Notes under the pieces: model-generated | What the model was told of the DNA's origin: nothing | Seen by the model: only the letters and a program-made list of their open reading frames with translations | Database searches by the model: none | Part shown: piece by piece, positions 41,813 through 54,934 of the stretch | Numbering within the stretch: position 1 is the stretch's first letter | How the letters are laid out: each line of letters starts with the position of its first letter | Program-made: the position numbers and the translations under genes | From: Erpobdella octoculata | Lineage: Eukaryota > Annelida > Clitellata > Hirudinida > Erpobdellidae | Assembly: GCA_963978895.1 (NCBI GenBank) | Contig: OZ022243.1 | Coordinates: forward strand, 1,532,314-1,596,313 | Direction of reading: 5' to 3' | Length of the DNA: 64,000 nucleotides

Positions 41813-44406
41813 ATGCTTTTGGAAAACATGATTTTAATTTATATATTTTTCTTCTTAACACCTGGCATGTGTTCTCAAGTTGAGCTTAAAGTTATGTCAA
41901 GATATTTCACTAAGTGTCTTTTGCGTCCAAACAGCGATGACTTGTTGACATGTAATCTGATACCTTTTATGGAGGTCAACGTGTCATCAAAAGCAGAATG
42001 TGCACATTACTGTGCCTCTATCGGCGGGGATCAAGAAATAACTTTTGACTACCAGCTACCATATACTTTATACACCTTTAACTACACTGATCATGGAACG
42101 TTTGCTTCTTCTAAAAATAAATCCTATCTGCTAAACCGCCCTCCTGGAGAACGTCCTCTCGTTGGAAAAGTTCAAGTTTGTCTGGGATTCAATTATCAGG
42201 AATTAAATGGAACATGCCAGTTGTATGATCAACCATGCCCTGCCCCTAATATAACTCTGGTTACTGACAAGGAAACAGGAGTGTACTACTCGGTATCAAA
42301 TTAATAAATATTTTATATTAATTGGTTTTAGTTCTCAAGAAACTCCACTAACTTATTTTTAACTTATTTTTAACTTTTAGGTTGTTTCTAGTTTCAACTC
42401 ACTTTGCTATTTTGGAGGTAAGTTTTTGAGTATCTTTCATTCTAACTTTCACGCGAGCAGAGTGACTAACGAACAGAAAATCGCTTCAAATCTGGTAAAT
42501 AAATTTTGCGTAGAGTAACTCTGCTGTCAACAAGTGCAGACGTTAAATGAGTGAAGTCGACAACTTAGCGAATGAGAACGAAGTGATGGCAATCAGAGTA
42601 AAACGCTTATAATCTGGCACACATATAGTCTTGAAATCTTTTATATTATTTTTTAGATTCCTGATAAAGGGCCAAAAGTTTAACCATTTTAGAGTGTAGA
42701 CATTCAAAATAGTTAAATAATAAATTTATTGCGATTTTTTTCTATGTGCTGACACATTTTCATTACAAATAACAATTTTTAAAAAACAGAACTTTTTTCA
42801 TAAGAAATTATTTTAATGCTGCAGAAAAACAAACAATTACATATTACTTGGAAAAGTAAAAATCCAAAAGCAATTTTCTTGCTATAAATGTTTTTTGTTC
42901 TCCATGAAAACTTATTCAAATAAATATGTTTTCAGAAATCGAGGACTGCAGTAATGTTCCTGGTACTGGTCCAGATGACAGTGGCATATATTGGATAAAA
43001 ATAGACAACCAGACATATCCCGTGTACTGTCAGATAACCTCGAGTGCCAGCAAATATACGGTTGGATAATTACAGGCAGTACGGCTTTAAATAATTTAAT
43101 AAAACAAAATACTGTTTTTATTAAGATATTTCAACGTCGAATGGACGGGTCAGTTGATTTCTTAAGAGGATGGGTGGATTATGAAAATGGATTTGGAAAT
43201 ATTGATGGAGAGTATTGGTTTGGTAGGTTACTTTTTGTTTAAAGTATCAAAAATGATGATATTAACTTATTATTTTTATTTATTATTATTATTATGCAAA
43301 AAAGTATTTTAACTAAAATAATGAATTAATCAACTAAAAAAACCGTTCTTTTAGAGATATCAATTGCGTCTTTCTTGCAGCGGCTTATTTTTAATTAAAA
43401 ATTCAAACTTTGCCTATACCTCAACTTACAGAATGCAAGTTTAACATTAACTGGGTCTCAAAGCTCAGCTGATTTAAAATTGCGTGAAAACCAAAGTTTT
43501 TTTATTTGATAAAAGCTGGTGTTTTGAAAAATTAGGAGTATATTCTAAATTATAGCTTACTAATTCAACTCATTTTAACTTGAAGACACGCTTAGACCAG
43601 TTTGTTGTCCTTTATAGTCAACTGTTAACTAAAAAACTGAACATCTTAATTTCATTATAGTTTGCATGTCAGCACTTAGCCCTATTCATTATTGCAGGAA
43701 ATTATTTGATCCACCGTTTAACATATACTCGTGATTATCGATTGAGAGTTGAGTTGGAAAGATTTGATGGAAAATCTGGATATTCTGAGTTTGATTTATT
43801 TTCCGTTGGTCCTCCAAGCTCAAAATATCTGCTGACATTAAAATATTATTCCGGAACTGCAGGTATTCTTAGATAGATTTTTATTAAATAGTTTATAAAA
43901 TTTCTCCTGCAAAAGCTTTTTGCTAGTGTAAATATAGGTTTTAAAATAATGTTGTCTATAATTTAAATAAAATTGCGCTTTTAATTGCTTGTAAAACTGT
44001 AATTAATGTTTGTAGACAAAAACTACATACCACTTATTTTATCACTTACATTTATTTAAATAAGTCTGCTGCATTGTCAGGTTTATCGACTTGTCGATAA
44101 TTTTGTTGTTCAAAGCATTAAACAGTTATTCCAACTACTGTTATTCTATCAGGCGATTCAATGACGTACCACAGCGGCGAGAAATTCTCCACAATAGACC
44201 AAAACAATGACAAGGTTCTCAGCTATGACTGCGTGGTCAAGTACAAGGGAGCCTGGTGGCACTACGACTGCATCCTATCGAACCTGAACAGCGTCTACTT
44301 TAACACGTCGGTATCTACTCCGTTCTTCGTCGGCATCATGTGGACTACGTTCGGCACTTATCACACGTCGATGAAAGCTTGTAGGATGATGATTGAAAGA
44401 AAATGA
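41813..44406 (+). CDS. Gene D: secreted PAN-like + fibrinogen-related protein
   Basis: Six exons join to 385 residues: 41813-42292, 42381-42417, 42936-43060, 43126-43222, 43698-43862 and 44153-44406, all GT-AG. The signal peptide is [20 protein letters not shown]; a second Met at 41828 could also start. The PAN-like head has [18 protein letters not shown] and [20 protein letters not shown]. The fibrinogen domain has [66 protein letters not shown] and [16 protein letters not shown]. The usual calcium motif DxDND reads DQNND, and the Asn-Cys pair of acetyl-binding family members reads Asp-Cys. AATAAA at 44681-44686 is a candidate poly(A) signal. It is probably an extracellular recognition protein; the ligand is unknown. 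Confidence 0.9.
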
Positions 44407-45527
44407 CGATAACGGTTGACGTTTTGTTTCTGCACTTGACATGAAATAGTTTTTTTAAATGACACTCAACTCTTTAATATCAGTCTTTTGCATTATTTTA
44501 TTTTGCACCATTCTTGTATGCACCATATTTTATCTTAGCCGTTACAAGCAAATTATTACTATATTTTTTTTAATTTAAATATAGATTAGATGAAGTTTTC
44601 AATTGATAAAATTACATTACTTTTTTGCACTTTAAAATAATTTTTTGATGCACGTCTGTTTCATATCACATTGTCTGCTAAATAAAAACTTGCCAGCAAA
44701 TACAAGTGGTTTTTTTTACTACTGCTTACAATAGATTTTAATTACCTAAGCTATGTTTGAAGGTTACTTAAAACAAAACCCAATGTTTTGTTTTAGTTGT
44801 CTTGAAACGGCGGAAAAGTTTTTTGAGTGGGCATTATTGCATTTCAGTACTTTAGTAAAACGATTTGTCCAAAATATCCAAATATTGAGTTGAAAAAGAT
44901 TGAGATTTGATTGGTGACGTTGCATTATGTGTAACTATATCACATTTAGAACAGTTTTCAAAATTGTTTATATTGAATCAAACAGGTTCTAAAAGTAAAC
45001 TTGGTAAACTTGTTTTAGTAGTAGTTGTTGTTGTTGTAGTAGCAGTAGTAGATCGCCTTATTTTTCTACAGATACACCAAATGCAAACAATTGATTGCAT
45101 AGTCATTATGTTGAAGCACGACGTTTGCTGGAGAGTTTAAAAAATGAAAAAAGCTTTTTAGATACGTAGTTAAAGTAAACACTTAAAGATAAAATACAAA
45201 TAAGAAAAAATAATAAAAACACAGATTTTTTTGGTTGTTTAGTAGCTATTAAAGTAATTTATTTCAAGTCGTTTTTCACTTTCAAAACAATTCTGCTTCT
45301 TTCTAAATAGCTATTGTTAATGTGCAAGCAAGCTAGACATTACTTCAATGCAATATAAAATAAATTGTTTTTTTTTATTATATTTCTGCTTTAATTTTTT
45401 CCAATATCAAAACAGTGCAAAAACTTTTTTTTAAAAATGAATGAAAGTTTTTTCACAGCAACTAAAACAGACCAAAAAAGAGTTGCTAATACGAAATTTG
45501 ATTCAGTACGTAAAAAGTTGAGAGGAA
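44407..45527. other. Spacer between genes D and E
   Basis: It contains the gene D 3' UTR with AATAAA at 44681 and a short GTAGTAGTTGTTGTTGT tract near 45017-45050. No other feature is seen. Confidence 0.5.
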
Positions 45528-47617
<2,090 letters not shown>

Positions 47618-48167
47618 TTTTTTAAAGTAGTTGAAACTTTCAGTCTATTAATTCAGACATTGAAATGAACTACAAATTAAGTTCAACATTTTTATCTGTG
47701 ACTTTCAGATTTGTTTTTCTAAGAACTTATTGAGTACAACAATGTTCTATTTTTCAATCTTGCTCCGTGACATCAAAACTAATTTATTGAATTATTAAAG
47801 CTACAAAGAGTTATTTCTATTCACACAACGTTACAAAATAACTTATAACAATTAAAAAAACAATTCAAATCGATATTTATTTTTATTATTACTATTATTG
47901 TCATCGTTCAATGTCACAGCTTGATTTGCTAGTCGTGTCTTAACGAAAATCCACCGGATTTCTAAGATCTTCTTCTTTTTCTTTCTTCTGAGAAGTAAAA
48001 CACTTTCTGAAATATGTTTGCTGTTTCTAGCAAAATTTATGTTTTAGTTTGTTGTGCAGTTGGTTTTCCTGAAAGTTTTTCTAAGTATTTTTCAAAACAA
48101 AGTTTGACTGTCACCCTTTAAGATTCTTAAATAACCGGGATTATAGAAAACATGGATTTCCACATTC

Positions 48168-48540
48168 TTAAAATTTCAATTTTAAAGTCTTTCTACTTGC
48201 TGAGTTTTCCATCTTCTTCACTTGAAATTTTGTTATTATCTGGAACGAAACATCTATTAAAAAACACTTTTTCTTGGTTCTGTCTTGAATGATGATGTCA
48301 GGTTGGTCAGCTCCTACAGTCCGATCGGTGTTCACAAGTACATCATACATTACAGTAAAATTTTTTCGTTCTATAAGTTTTTTTTGAGGTTGGTGGTCGT
48401 ACCACCGTTTAGCTAATTGGACACCAAAATCTTGTAGAGCTGTCCAGTGCAGATAGTTGGCGAATTGGCGATTCAGTTACGTCTGTGCGTGCATTGTGGC
48501 TTGCGTGTTCTTCTTGTTGATGGCATAACCTGCATTTGCT
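48168..48540 (-). pseudogene. Retrotransposon ORF C-terminal fragment
   Basis: On the minus strand, one frame reads LHWTALQDFGVQLAKRWYDH. After a break it reads VNTDRTVGADQPDIIIQDRT and KKCFLIDVSFQ. The pattern RxVGANxPDIxxxDxxxxxCxLIDV is common at the C-terminal end of non-LTR retrotransposon polyproteins. An upstream CRLC(H)-type zinc-knuckle-like stretch is visible but frameshifted. There is no complete ORF, so this is a dead fragment. Confidence 0.6.
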
Positions 48541-49854
48541 ATCTACATTGATTTTGAGTACTTTCCTTTAATGGTACCTAGTGCTTAGCGTCTGATCTTG
48601 TGATGCTATGAAGCTATAAGCAGACTTTCAGTTTTGATAATTATGATAAAAATAATTGTATTTTTGTGATGCTTTCATAAATGCGGATGCTAATGCTTGA
48701 AATTCAACAAACGTTAAAATATCGAGCAGTTATGTCGGACTAGCATATGCAGGCACATGACATAAGCTGTTAAGTATAACGGCATGACAGTTGCAGGTTT
48801 ATATTTATTGTCTGAAAAGTATTGATCACAAGAAAAATATGATTTCCTGAACATTATTAATCGTCACCATTTATCAACAAGAAGGCTGAAATGTTTTTTC
48901 TTATTATGCCACGTTATAAAATACATTTGTAATACAATACAAAAGTTACATTTAACGACTCGAATATTGTCAGAGGATATATTATAAATGTAATAATAAT
49001 AATAATAATAATTATAATAAATAGTTATGAATTTAATTAAAACAGCGCTTTAACATCATCCCATTTTTTTTAAATTAGCAAAAAGGTAGTTGTTTACTTC
49101 GCGTTCAAAAACCGAAATTAAATATTTTAGCTACATTGAACAATAGATTAAATTTAACTTTTTTGAAAAAAAAACAAACAACATCTTGTTGTTGCTATCA
49201 CAGCTACAGCGGCTGTTGGCCAAAGGTTATTGATTGTTATTGGGAGCTCAGTCAGTCGGTGCAGGTGCGTGGGTAATGATAGGAATTTTGATAAATCGAT
49301 AAGCGTCTTTATAGATGACCATCGGTTAATATTTGTCGAGCCTTTGTTTTTACAAGAGCGTGGTGACTCGAGCGTTGCCAATTTTCATTTCAGGTTTTTG
49401 CGCACTGGAGCGCTCTATCGTATCGATGGAAGTTCTAAATAACTCTCTTGTAGTCGCTCTTCTGGAGCGTAGAGTAAAACCGCTGAGCCAGTAAAAGTTG
49501 TTATTGAATGAAAACGGAGAAAAAACGAGATGACAAGAATAAAACTGATGAGTGTTTTTAGTCTAAGATCGAAAATTTGTTGAAACACATTTGAACTGTA
49601 AAAAGTCAGTTATTAACATGTTTTTGAAAATTGAAAAATATTTCAGTTTTTATATTTTAAATTTGCGAAAAAATCTATTTTACACATGACCGCTTTCAAA
49701 ACCGTTTTTTAATTAAAAATTAGTTGTTTTTTTTTCAAAACTAGGTTTTGTGCAAAAAACCATAAAAGTTAATTTTTGATGACATTCAAAGGTAGCGTTA
49801 ATTCTTATGATAAGGCGCGCGCCATGGCAACAGGAAGCAAAATTGCAGGGCTAG

Positions 49855-49972
49855 TGTTAGGGATAGGGTTAGGTTAGGGCTAAGGGTTGAGATGGGGTTG
49901 GGGTTAGGGATGGGGTTAAAGTTATGGATGTGGTTCGGATAAGGGTTAGGGATGGGGTTTGGGTTAGGAATA
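49855..49972. repeat. Degenerate GGGTTAGGG-like (telomere-like) repeat
   Basis: Repeated words GTTAGGGATAGGGTTAGG, GGGCTAAGGGTT, GGGATGGGGTTA and GGGTTTGGGTTAGG fill about 120 bp. The unit is close to TTAGGG but irregular, as in an old interstitial telomeric array or a G-rich minisatellite. Confidence 0.75.
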
Positions 49973-50661
49973 ATTTGGTAATAATAATAATATTATTAAT
50001 AATACGCTCCGCCATGTTATTAGCAATTTTGCTGCTTATTGCCATTGTCAATAGCACTAGCCCAAACGGGGCACAACTTTTTGTGAGTGCAATAACACAT
50101 TTGAGAAAAAAAAACTAAACTGATTAAATAAATGCTTCAAAACAAACTGTGCAAAAAATGTAAGGAAAAAGAGAAATACTTGATAACTGTTAAAAATACA
50201 ACTTGGATTTGCTTCAGTGGTTGAAATGGTTGTGCAACAATACTACCGCGGTAAAGATAAAACACGACATTGCAAAAAGAAATAAAATTGTTTTGAGTCT
50301 TATGAATAATAACTGTTTTATGTTGTTTTTTATAAGATAATTCCTTATAGGCAGCTATTTTATTATTTGCATGGTTGTTATAGAAGCAATAAATTAGTGT
50401 TGATCGCTTTGATGGGTTTCAATTAGAACCTTTTCATTGAAACATTTGTCTTAGAACATTATTCGGTTGAAGTTAATAAATGTGAATATTTTTGTATATT
50501 TGTAACAAAGAAAGTATTTGGTATAAGAAGTTTTTTCAACGTCTTATTATTTTTCTCAAGTAGAAATAGCAAATAATTTTTTATTCTTATTAATAAAAAA
50601 ACAAATTTACCGATTTATTTCAAAATTCTATTTGTAGTGTCAATAGGTATACATTAAGAAA

Positions 50662-53071
50662 ATGATTTTTTATTTGTTACTGGTTTTAATCAACGGCGTG
50701 AGCTCTCAGAACAAACTAGAAAGCAGAACAAGATACTTTACCAAGTGCGTTTTACGCTGGGGAAGCGATGACTTGTTGACATGTAATCTGATACCTTTTA
50801 TGGAGGTCAACGTATCATCAAAAGCAGAATGTGCACATTACTGTGCCTCTATCGGTGGGGATCAAGAAATAACTTTTGAATACCAGCTATCATCTACTTT
50901 CTACACCTTCAACTACACTGATCATGGAACGTTTGCAACTTATGGAAATAAATCTTATTTACTCAATCGTCCTCCTGGTAAACGTCCTCTCGTTGGAAAA
51001 GTTCAAGTTTGTCTGGGATTCAATTATCAGGAATTAAATGAAACATGCCAGTTGTATGATCAACCATGTCCTGCACCTAATATAACTCTGGTTACTGACA
51101 AGGAAACAGGAGTGTACTATTCGGTATTTAAGAATTACGTTTTGATGTTTAAAAGTTGAGAAAAATTAAACATAATTCATGATTTTCGATTCACAGGTTG
51201 TTCCTACTTTAAACTCATCATGTCATTTTGGAGGTAAATTAATTTATACTTTTCTTTAATGTTTTATTAGCTTTGCGTAGTAATTCGGAAAGTCAAATAA
51301 CGGTTTATATAGAATGATTGAAAAAAGATTTTTTTATTGAGATTATTAAGCTATTTGAATTCTAGAAATATTTGTAAGTAAATTATAAAAAAAATGAGTT
51401 GGCTGGGTGGTTGTCTGTTTTTGTTGACTACAATATACATTTGAATTATTTCTAATTTTCATTAATTTGTACCAAAAATTAATTTCGAGGCTTAAAAAGA
51501 TTAGGCTTTTGGTAATTGCTTATGATAAACGTGAAATAAATAATTAATACATAAACGCATTTTAATTCTTTTTTATTAACCTTAAATTTTTTTTACCAGA
51601 AATTGAAGACTGTAGTGATGTTCCGGGTACTGGTCCAGAAGACAGCGGCATATATTGGATTAAAATAGACAACCAGACCTATCCAGTGTACTGTCAGATA
51701 ACCTCAAGTAACAACAAATATACGGTGGGTTGGCTAAAAAATCTTATTATTTTAGTTAATTTAAATAGTTAAATTTATTCAATTATGTTTAGATAATTCA
51801 ACGTAGAATGGACGGATCTGTGAATTTCTCAAGAGGATGGGTAGAATATGAAAATGGATTTGGAGATATTGATGGAGAATTTTGGTTTGGTCAGTCGTTA
51901 TTGTCAATTGATGTTGAATTTTGTTAGAAATGTAGTTAAAATGTGTTTCAGTTTTTATTTTAATTTTGTAGGAAATTATCTTATCTACCGTTTAACAAAT
52001 ACCAGGCAATACCTGCTTAGAGTTGAAGTTGACAAATTTGATGGCATGAAAGGATATGCAGAGTATTCTATCTTTTCCGTTGGTCCTCCAAGCACGGAAT
52101 ACACACTGACCATTTATTTATACGTTGGACCAGCTGGTATAGTTGATCTTTTTTTTCAATTTCTGCTCTTCACGAGTAGTTCTGCAAAGATGATCTGATA
52201 AATCATTTTTTAAAAAGTGTTACTTGCAAAACAAAGTTTAGAATCAAGTGTAAAATATTATTTCAATTGATTTCCACCAAAATTATTAGTAAACGTGATT
52301 TTAAAATCAAAATCAGTTATTTGTTTTAGTTTAGTGCAACGGCTTAATGCATTGGCACGCTGATCGATGTTTACTAAAAGCTCTTAATCAAAAGCTCTTT
52401 CATGTTTGTCCTAACAAAAGTAAAATTGTGTAAGTGATAAGTTATTTGCCTGTAGACCGAAGAGTCTGTCGTTTGAATACCATCGGACTCGCCAGCGTCT
52501 GCTCTGTGAAATGAGCCCAGAAGTGAGTAAAATTAGATAAGTGACTTTTGGCCTAGAGGTTTAAATGAGCCAACGAGGGAGTAATTTTAGATGTAACTTG
52601 TAGCCAAAAGGTCTAAGGACTACGGACACGTTAAACAAGCCACACCCTAACAATGCCTTAAATGAACCTTCTGGTCATGCTTCTCAATTGTACCAAATGT
52701 CAGTTAAAGTGATTCAGGAATGTAAATGTTTATGAGCATACTGCTTACCAGTATCAGCTCAAATGAAAAACACTGTAAATCATTATTAAACCTTTATATT
52801 CACTTATTTCATTTCAGGGGATGGCATGCTTTACCACAGTGGTAAAAAGTTCTCCACAATAGACAGGAACAATAACATATTACCTATCTTTGACTGTGTG
52901 ACCAAGTACACCGGGGCCTGGTGGCACTACGACTGCATTCTCTCAAACCTGAACGGAGAATACCAGAAATACCCCGGAACAACTACTTATTTTAGAGGTG
53001 TCATGTGGACTGCATGGTCACATTATTACATATCGATGAAGGCCTCGAGGATGATGATCAAAAGAAAGTAA
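50662..53071 (+). CDS. Gene F: secreted PAN-like + fibrinogen-related protein
   Basis: Six exons join to 379 residues: 50662-51123, 51197-51233, 51600-51724, 51793-51889, 51972-52136 and 52818-53071. The signal peptide is MIFYLLLVLINGVSSQ. The head has [18 protein letters not shown] and [20 protein letters not shown], nearly the same as in D, G and H. The fibrinogen domain has [56 protein letters not shown] and GPAG where other copies have [14 protein letters not shown] and [19 protein letters not shown] follow. The calcium motif is degenerate (DRNNN). AATAAA at 53432-53437 may end the transcript. Intron 5 holds a possible old SINE (52440-52540). Confidence 0.9.
52440..52540 (+). mobile_element. 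Possible decayed tRNA-derived SINE in intron 5 of gene F
   Basis: TGCCTGTAGACCGAAGAGTC followed by GTTTGAATACC resembles an anticodon arm and B box. GGACTCGCCAG and GAAATGAGCC words follow. No clear A box or tail is seen, so the call is weak. Confidence 0.3.
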
Positions 53072-53564
53072 CGAAAATGGTGTTTGTTCCAGCAAGACGT
53101 TTAAACGGAAAAACTCATTCTTTAAACATTTAGAATTTTCTAAATTAGATTTTGCGTTTTTGTGAATTGCCAGTTATGTTAGTTGACTATGCATGTTTTA
53201 GTTGAGGTTTAAACTTTTTTTTTCTAAAGTTAGATAACTAAAATGTTTTGCTCTTATTTGTAGTGAGTTTTCTTTTGTGATTATTTGAAACATTTTAATT
53301 AGTCAATTTTAATAGTTTTATTAATTTTAGGTTTATAAAAATGCAGTTAAAACATTATCAAAAATGATTTATGTCACAACTAAACCTTATTGTCATACAT
53401 TTGTAGAGAATCTAGCTTGTTCTAGAATCAAAATAAAACTCCTTTAAATCAAAAAAGAGGTTAATTGTTTTTAATTAAATAAATTTGTTTAAATTATTAT
53501 CAAAAAATTTACCAAGAATCAAATAAACTAATTATAATATAACTTCATTACAAATATATTAAGC

Positions 53565-53806
53565 CAGGGGTGGGAAAACTTTTTCTACGGAGTGCCACAT
53601 TGAAAACTGTTTTGTTATCGCGGGTCGCATATATAAATATATATGTCTATAGCAGAGTAACTGACTTGAACGTCTCCTTCAAAACATAATCTGCTTGTAG
53701 GTCAAACAGCTTCAGCTGTATATTCTTAGCGAAAATTTTAAACCGGCTGCATAAAATACTTTGGCGGGCCGCAAGCGGTCCGCGGGCCGTAGTTTGCCCA
53801 CCCCTG
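53565..53806. mobile_element. hAT-type MITE, 242 bp, with 8-bp target duplication
   Basis: The left end is CAGGGGTGGGAAAACTTTTT and the right end AGTTTGCCCACCCCTG. These termini are characteristic of hAT/Charlie-like elements (CAGGGGTGGGCAAACT). The flanks TATTAAGC (53557-53564) and TATTAAGT (53807-53814) match at 7 of 8 positions. The interior keeps the G/C-rich GGCGGGCCGC...GCGGGCCG subterminal words. No transposase. Confidence 0.9.
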
Positions 53807-53864
53807 TATTAAGTGCTATAAACTAGAATAGTTGGTTTTTGCTGTTTATTGAATTTTATTAAAG

Positions 53865-54157
53865 TTAACTGATTTCTGCGTTGTTCATGGAAAAGTTGAA
53901 CATTTTCCCGAGATACTTGAAATGTTCGTCATTTTTTACAGCAGGTAATGACGATTCGTTTATAGTCAAATTTGGCTGATACTGCGCGTAGTTGTGCCTG
54001 TTAGCTTTCTCATTCCGAAAGTGCAGCATTTGTCTATTCGAATCTTCATTTCCGCCCACTGACACCAAGCTGTGTTTAAATTCAGTAAGGTTTGAGCGTT
54101 ACGTATATTGTCAGAGACAATTACGGTGTCATCCGCAAACTGAAGCCACGATCGCAT
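53865..54157 (-). pseudogene. Non-LTR retrotransposon reverse-transcriptase fragment
   Basis: The minus strand reads LQFADDTVIVSDNIRNAQ, the FADD catalytic box of reverse transcriptases, then KIRIDKCCTFGMRK. After a frameshift near 54000 it continues in another frame with NLTINESSLPAVKNDEHFKY and LGKMFNFSM, the usual KYLG region downstream of the RT palm. Both ends are truncated. It abuts the hAT MITE at 53565-53806. Confidence 0.75.
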
Positions 54158-54238
54158 TTTTAGAAAAGTATAGAGCAGACATAGACTTGTTAAAACGGTT
54201 GTATGAAAATAGGCAAATTACAACATTAAAGTAGTGTT

Positions 54239-54360
54239 TAAAAAATTATAGTTTAAAAAAACCATTTTAAAACACTGGCGCCTAAATTCTTGTTTTAAAA
54301 AGGTGGCGCCAGAAACGGTCATTTTAAATGGTGATGCCAGAACGGACGTTTCGTAGGACC
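54239..54360. repeat. Degenerate tandem repeat with GGCGCC words upstream of gene G
   Basis: Three or more ~30-bp units combine TTTTAAAA with (A/G)(C/G)TGGCGCC or GGTGATGCC and AACGG(T/A)C. The downstream sequence through GAAATCGATTTCTTGTGAAACTA and GACAAAAGTACTTGATGAAT resembles the 5' flank of gene I at 63061-63490. Confidence 0.6.
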
Positions 54361-54934
54361 AAATCATTTTGATTTGAAAAAAAATTAAATTTGTTTTTTT
54401 TTTCAATTTTCAAATAACTTTTCTTAGAATAATTTTTAAATATGAAATCGATTTCTTGTGAAACTATACAGCAATGCCGTTGGTTTATTCATAAACGTTG
54501 TGAAGATGCGACAAAAGTACTTGATGAATTGTTGACGTACAGCTTTTATCGTGATTCTTTCTTCTCAAAATAATTCTTGACTATTGTTCATTGAAGCTTA
54601 AAAAATGAAAATTTATTAAAATCAAATAAAAACAATTAAACAATTTTTTATGAAAATAAAAAACAATAACAAAATTTAAAAAAAAACAACTTTTTGTTGT
54701 CTTCAGCAAATTTTAAAGTTTTCAACAAAAACACAAAATAAAATTGAATTGATTTTATTACTTTGAAATTATTTTTTTTTAAATTATAAATCTTAAAAAA
54801 TCGCTATTTTACTAGAAATTTGTTTGAATAAAAAGCAAAATTTTTAAACTGCTAATATCTTTTAGATTTTGTTGAAAAAAATTGAACATTGATGATTACT
54901 AATTAGAATAGAAAAATACTAGTAAATTTCTAAA

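Larger units (their letters stand above)
47618..50661. other. Spacer between genes E and F with a retroelement remnant
   Basis: It contains a decayed non-LTR retroelement 3' part (48168-48540, minus strand) and an ATA-rich tract near 48990. A GGGTTAGGG-like repeat lies at 49855-49972. No host exon is recognised. Confidence 0.5.
53072..54934. other. Spacer between genes F and G with transposon debris
   Basis: It contains the gene F 3' UTR, a hAT MITE (53565-53806), a reverse-transcriptase fragment (53865-54157) and a GGCGCC-word tandem repeat (54239-54360). The last ~500 bp before gene G is AT-rich and should include its promoter. Confidence 0.5.
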
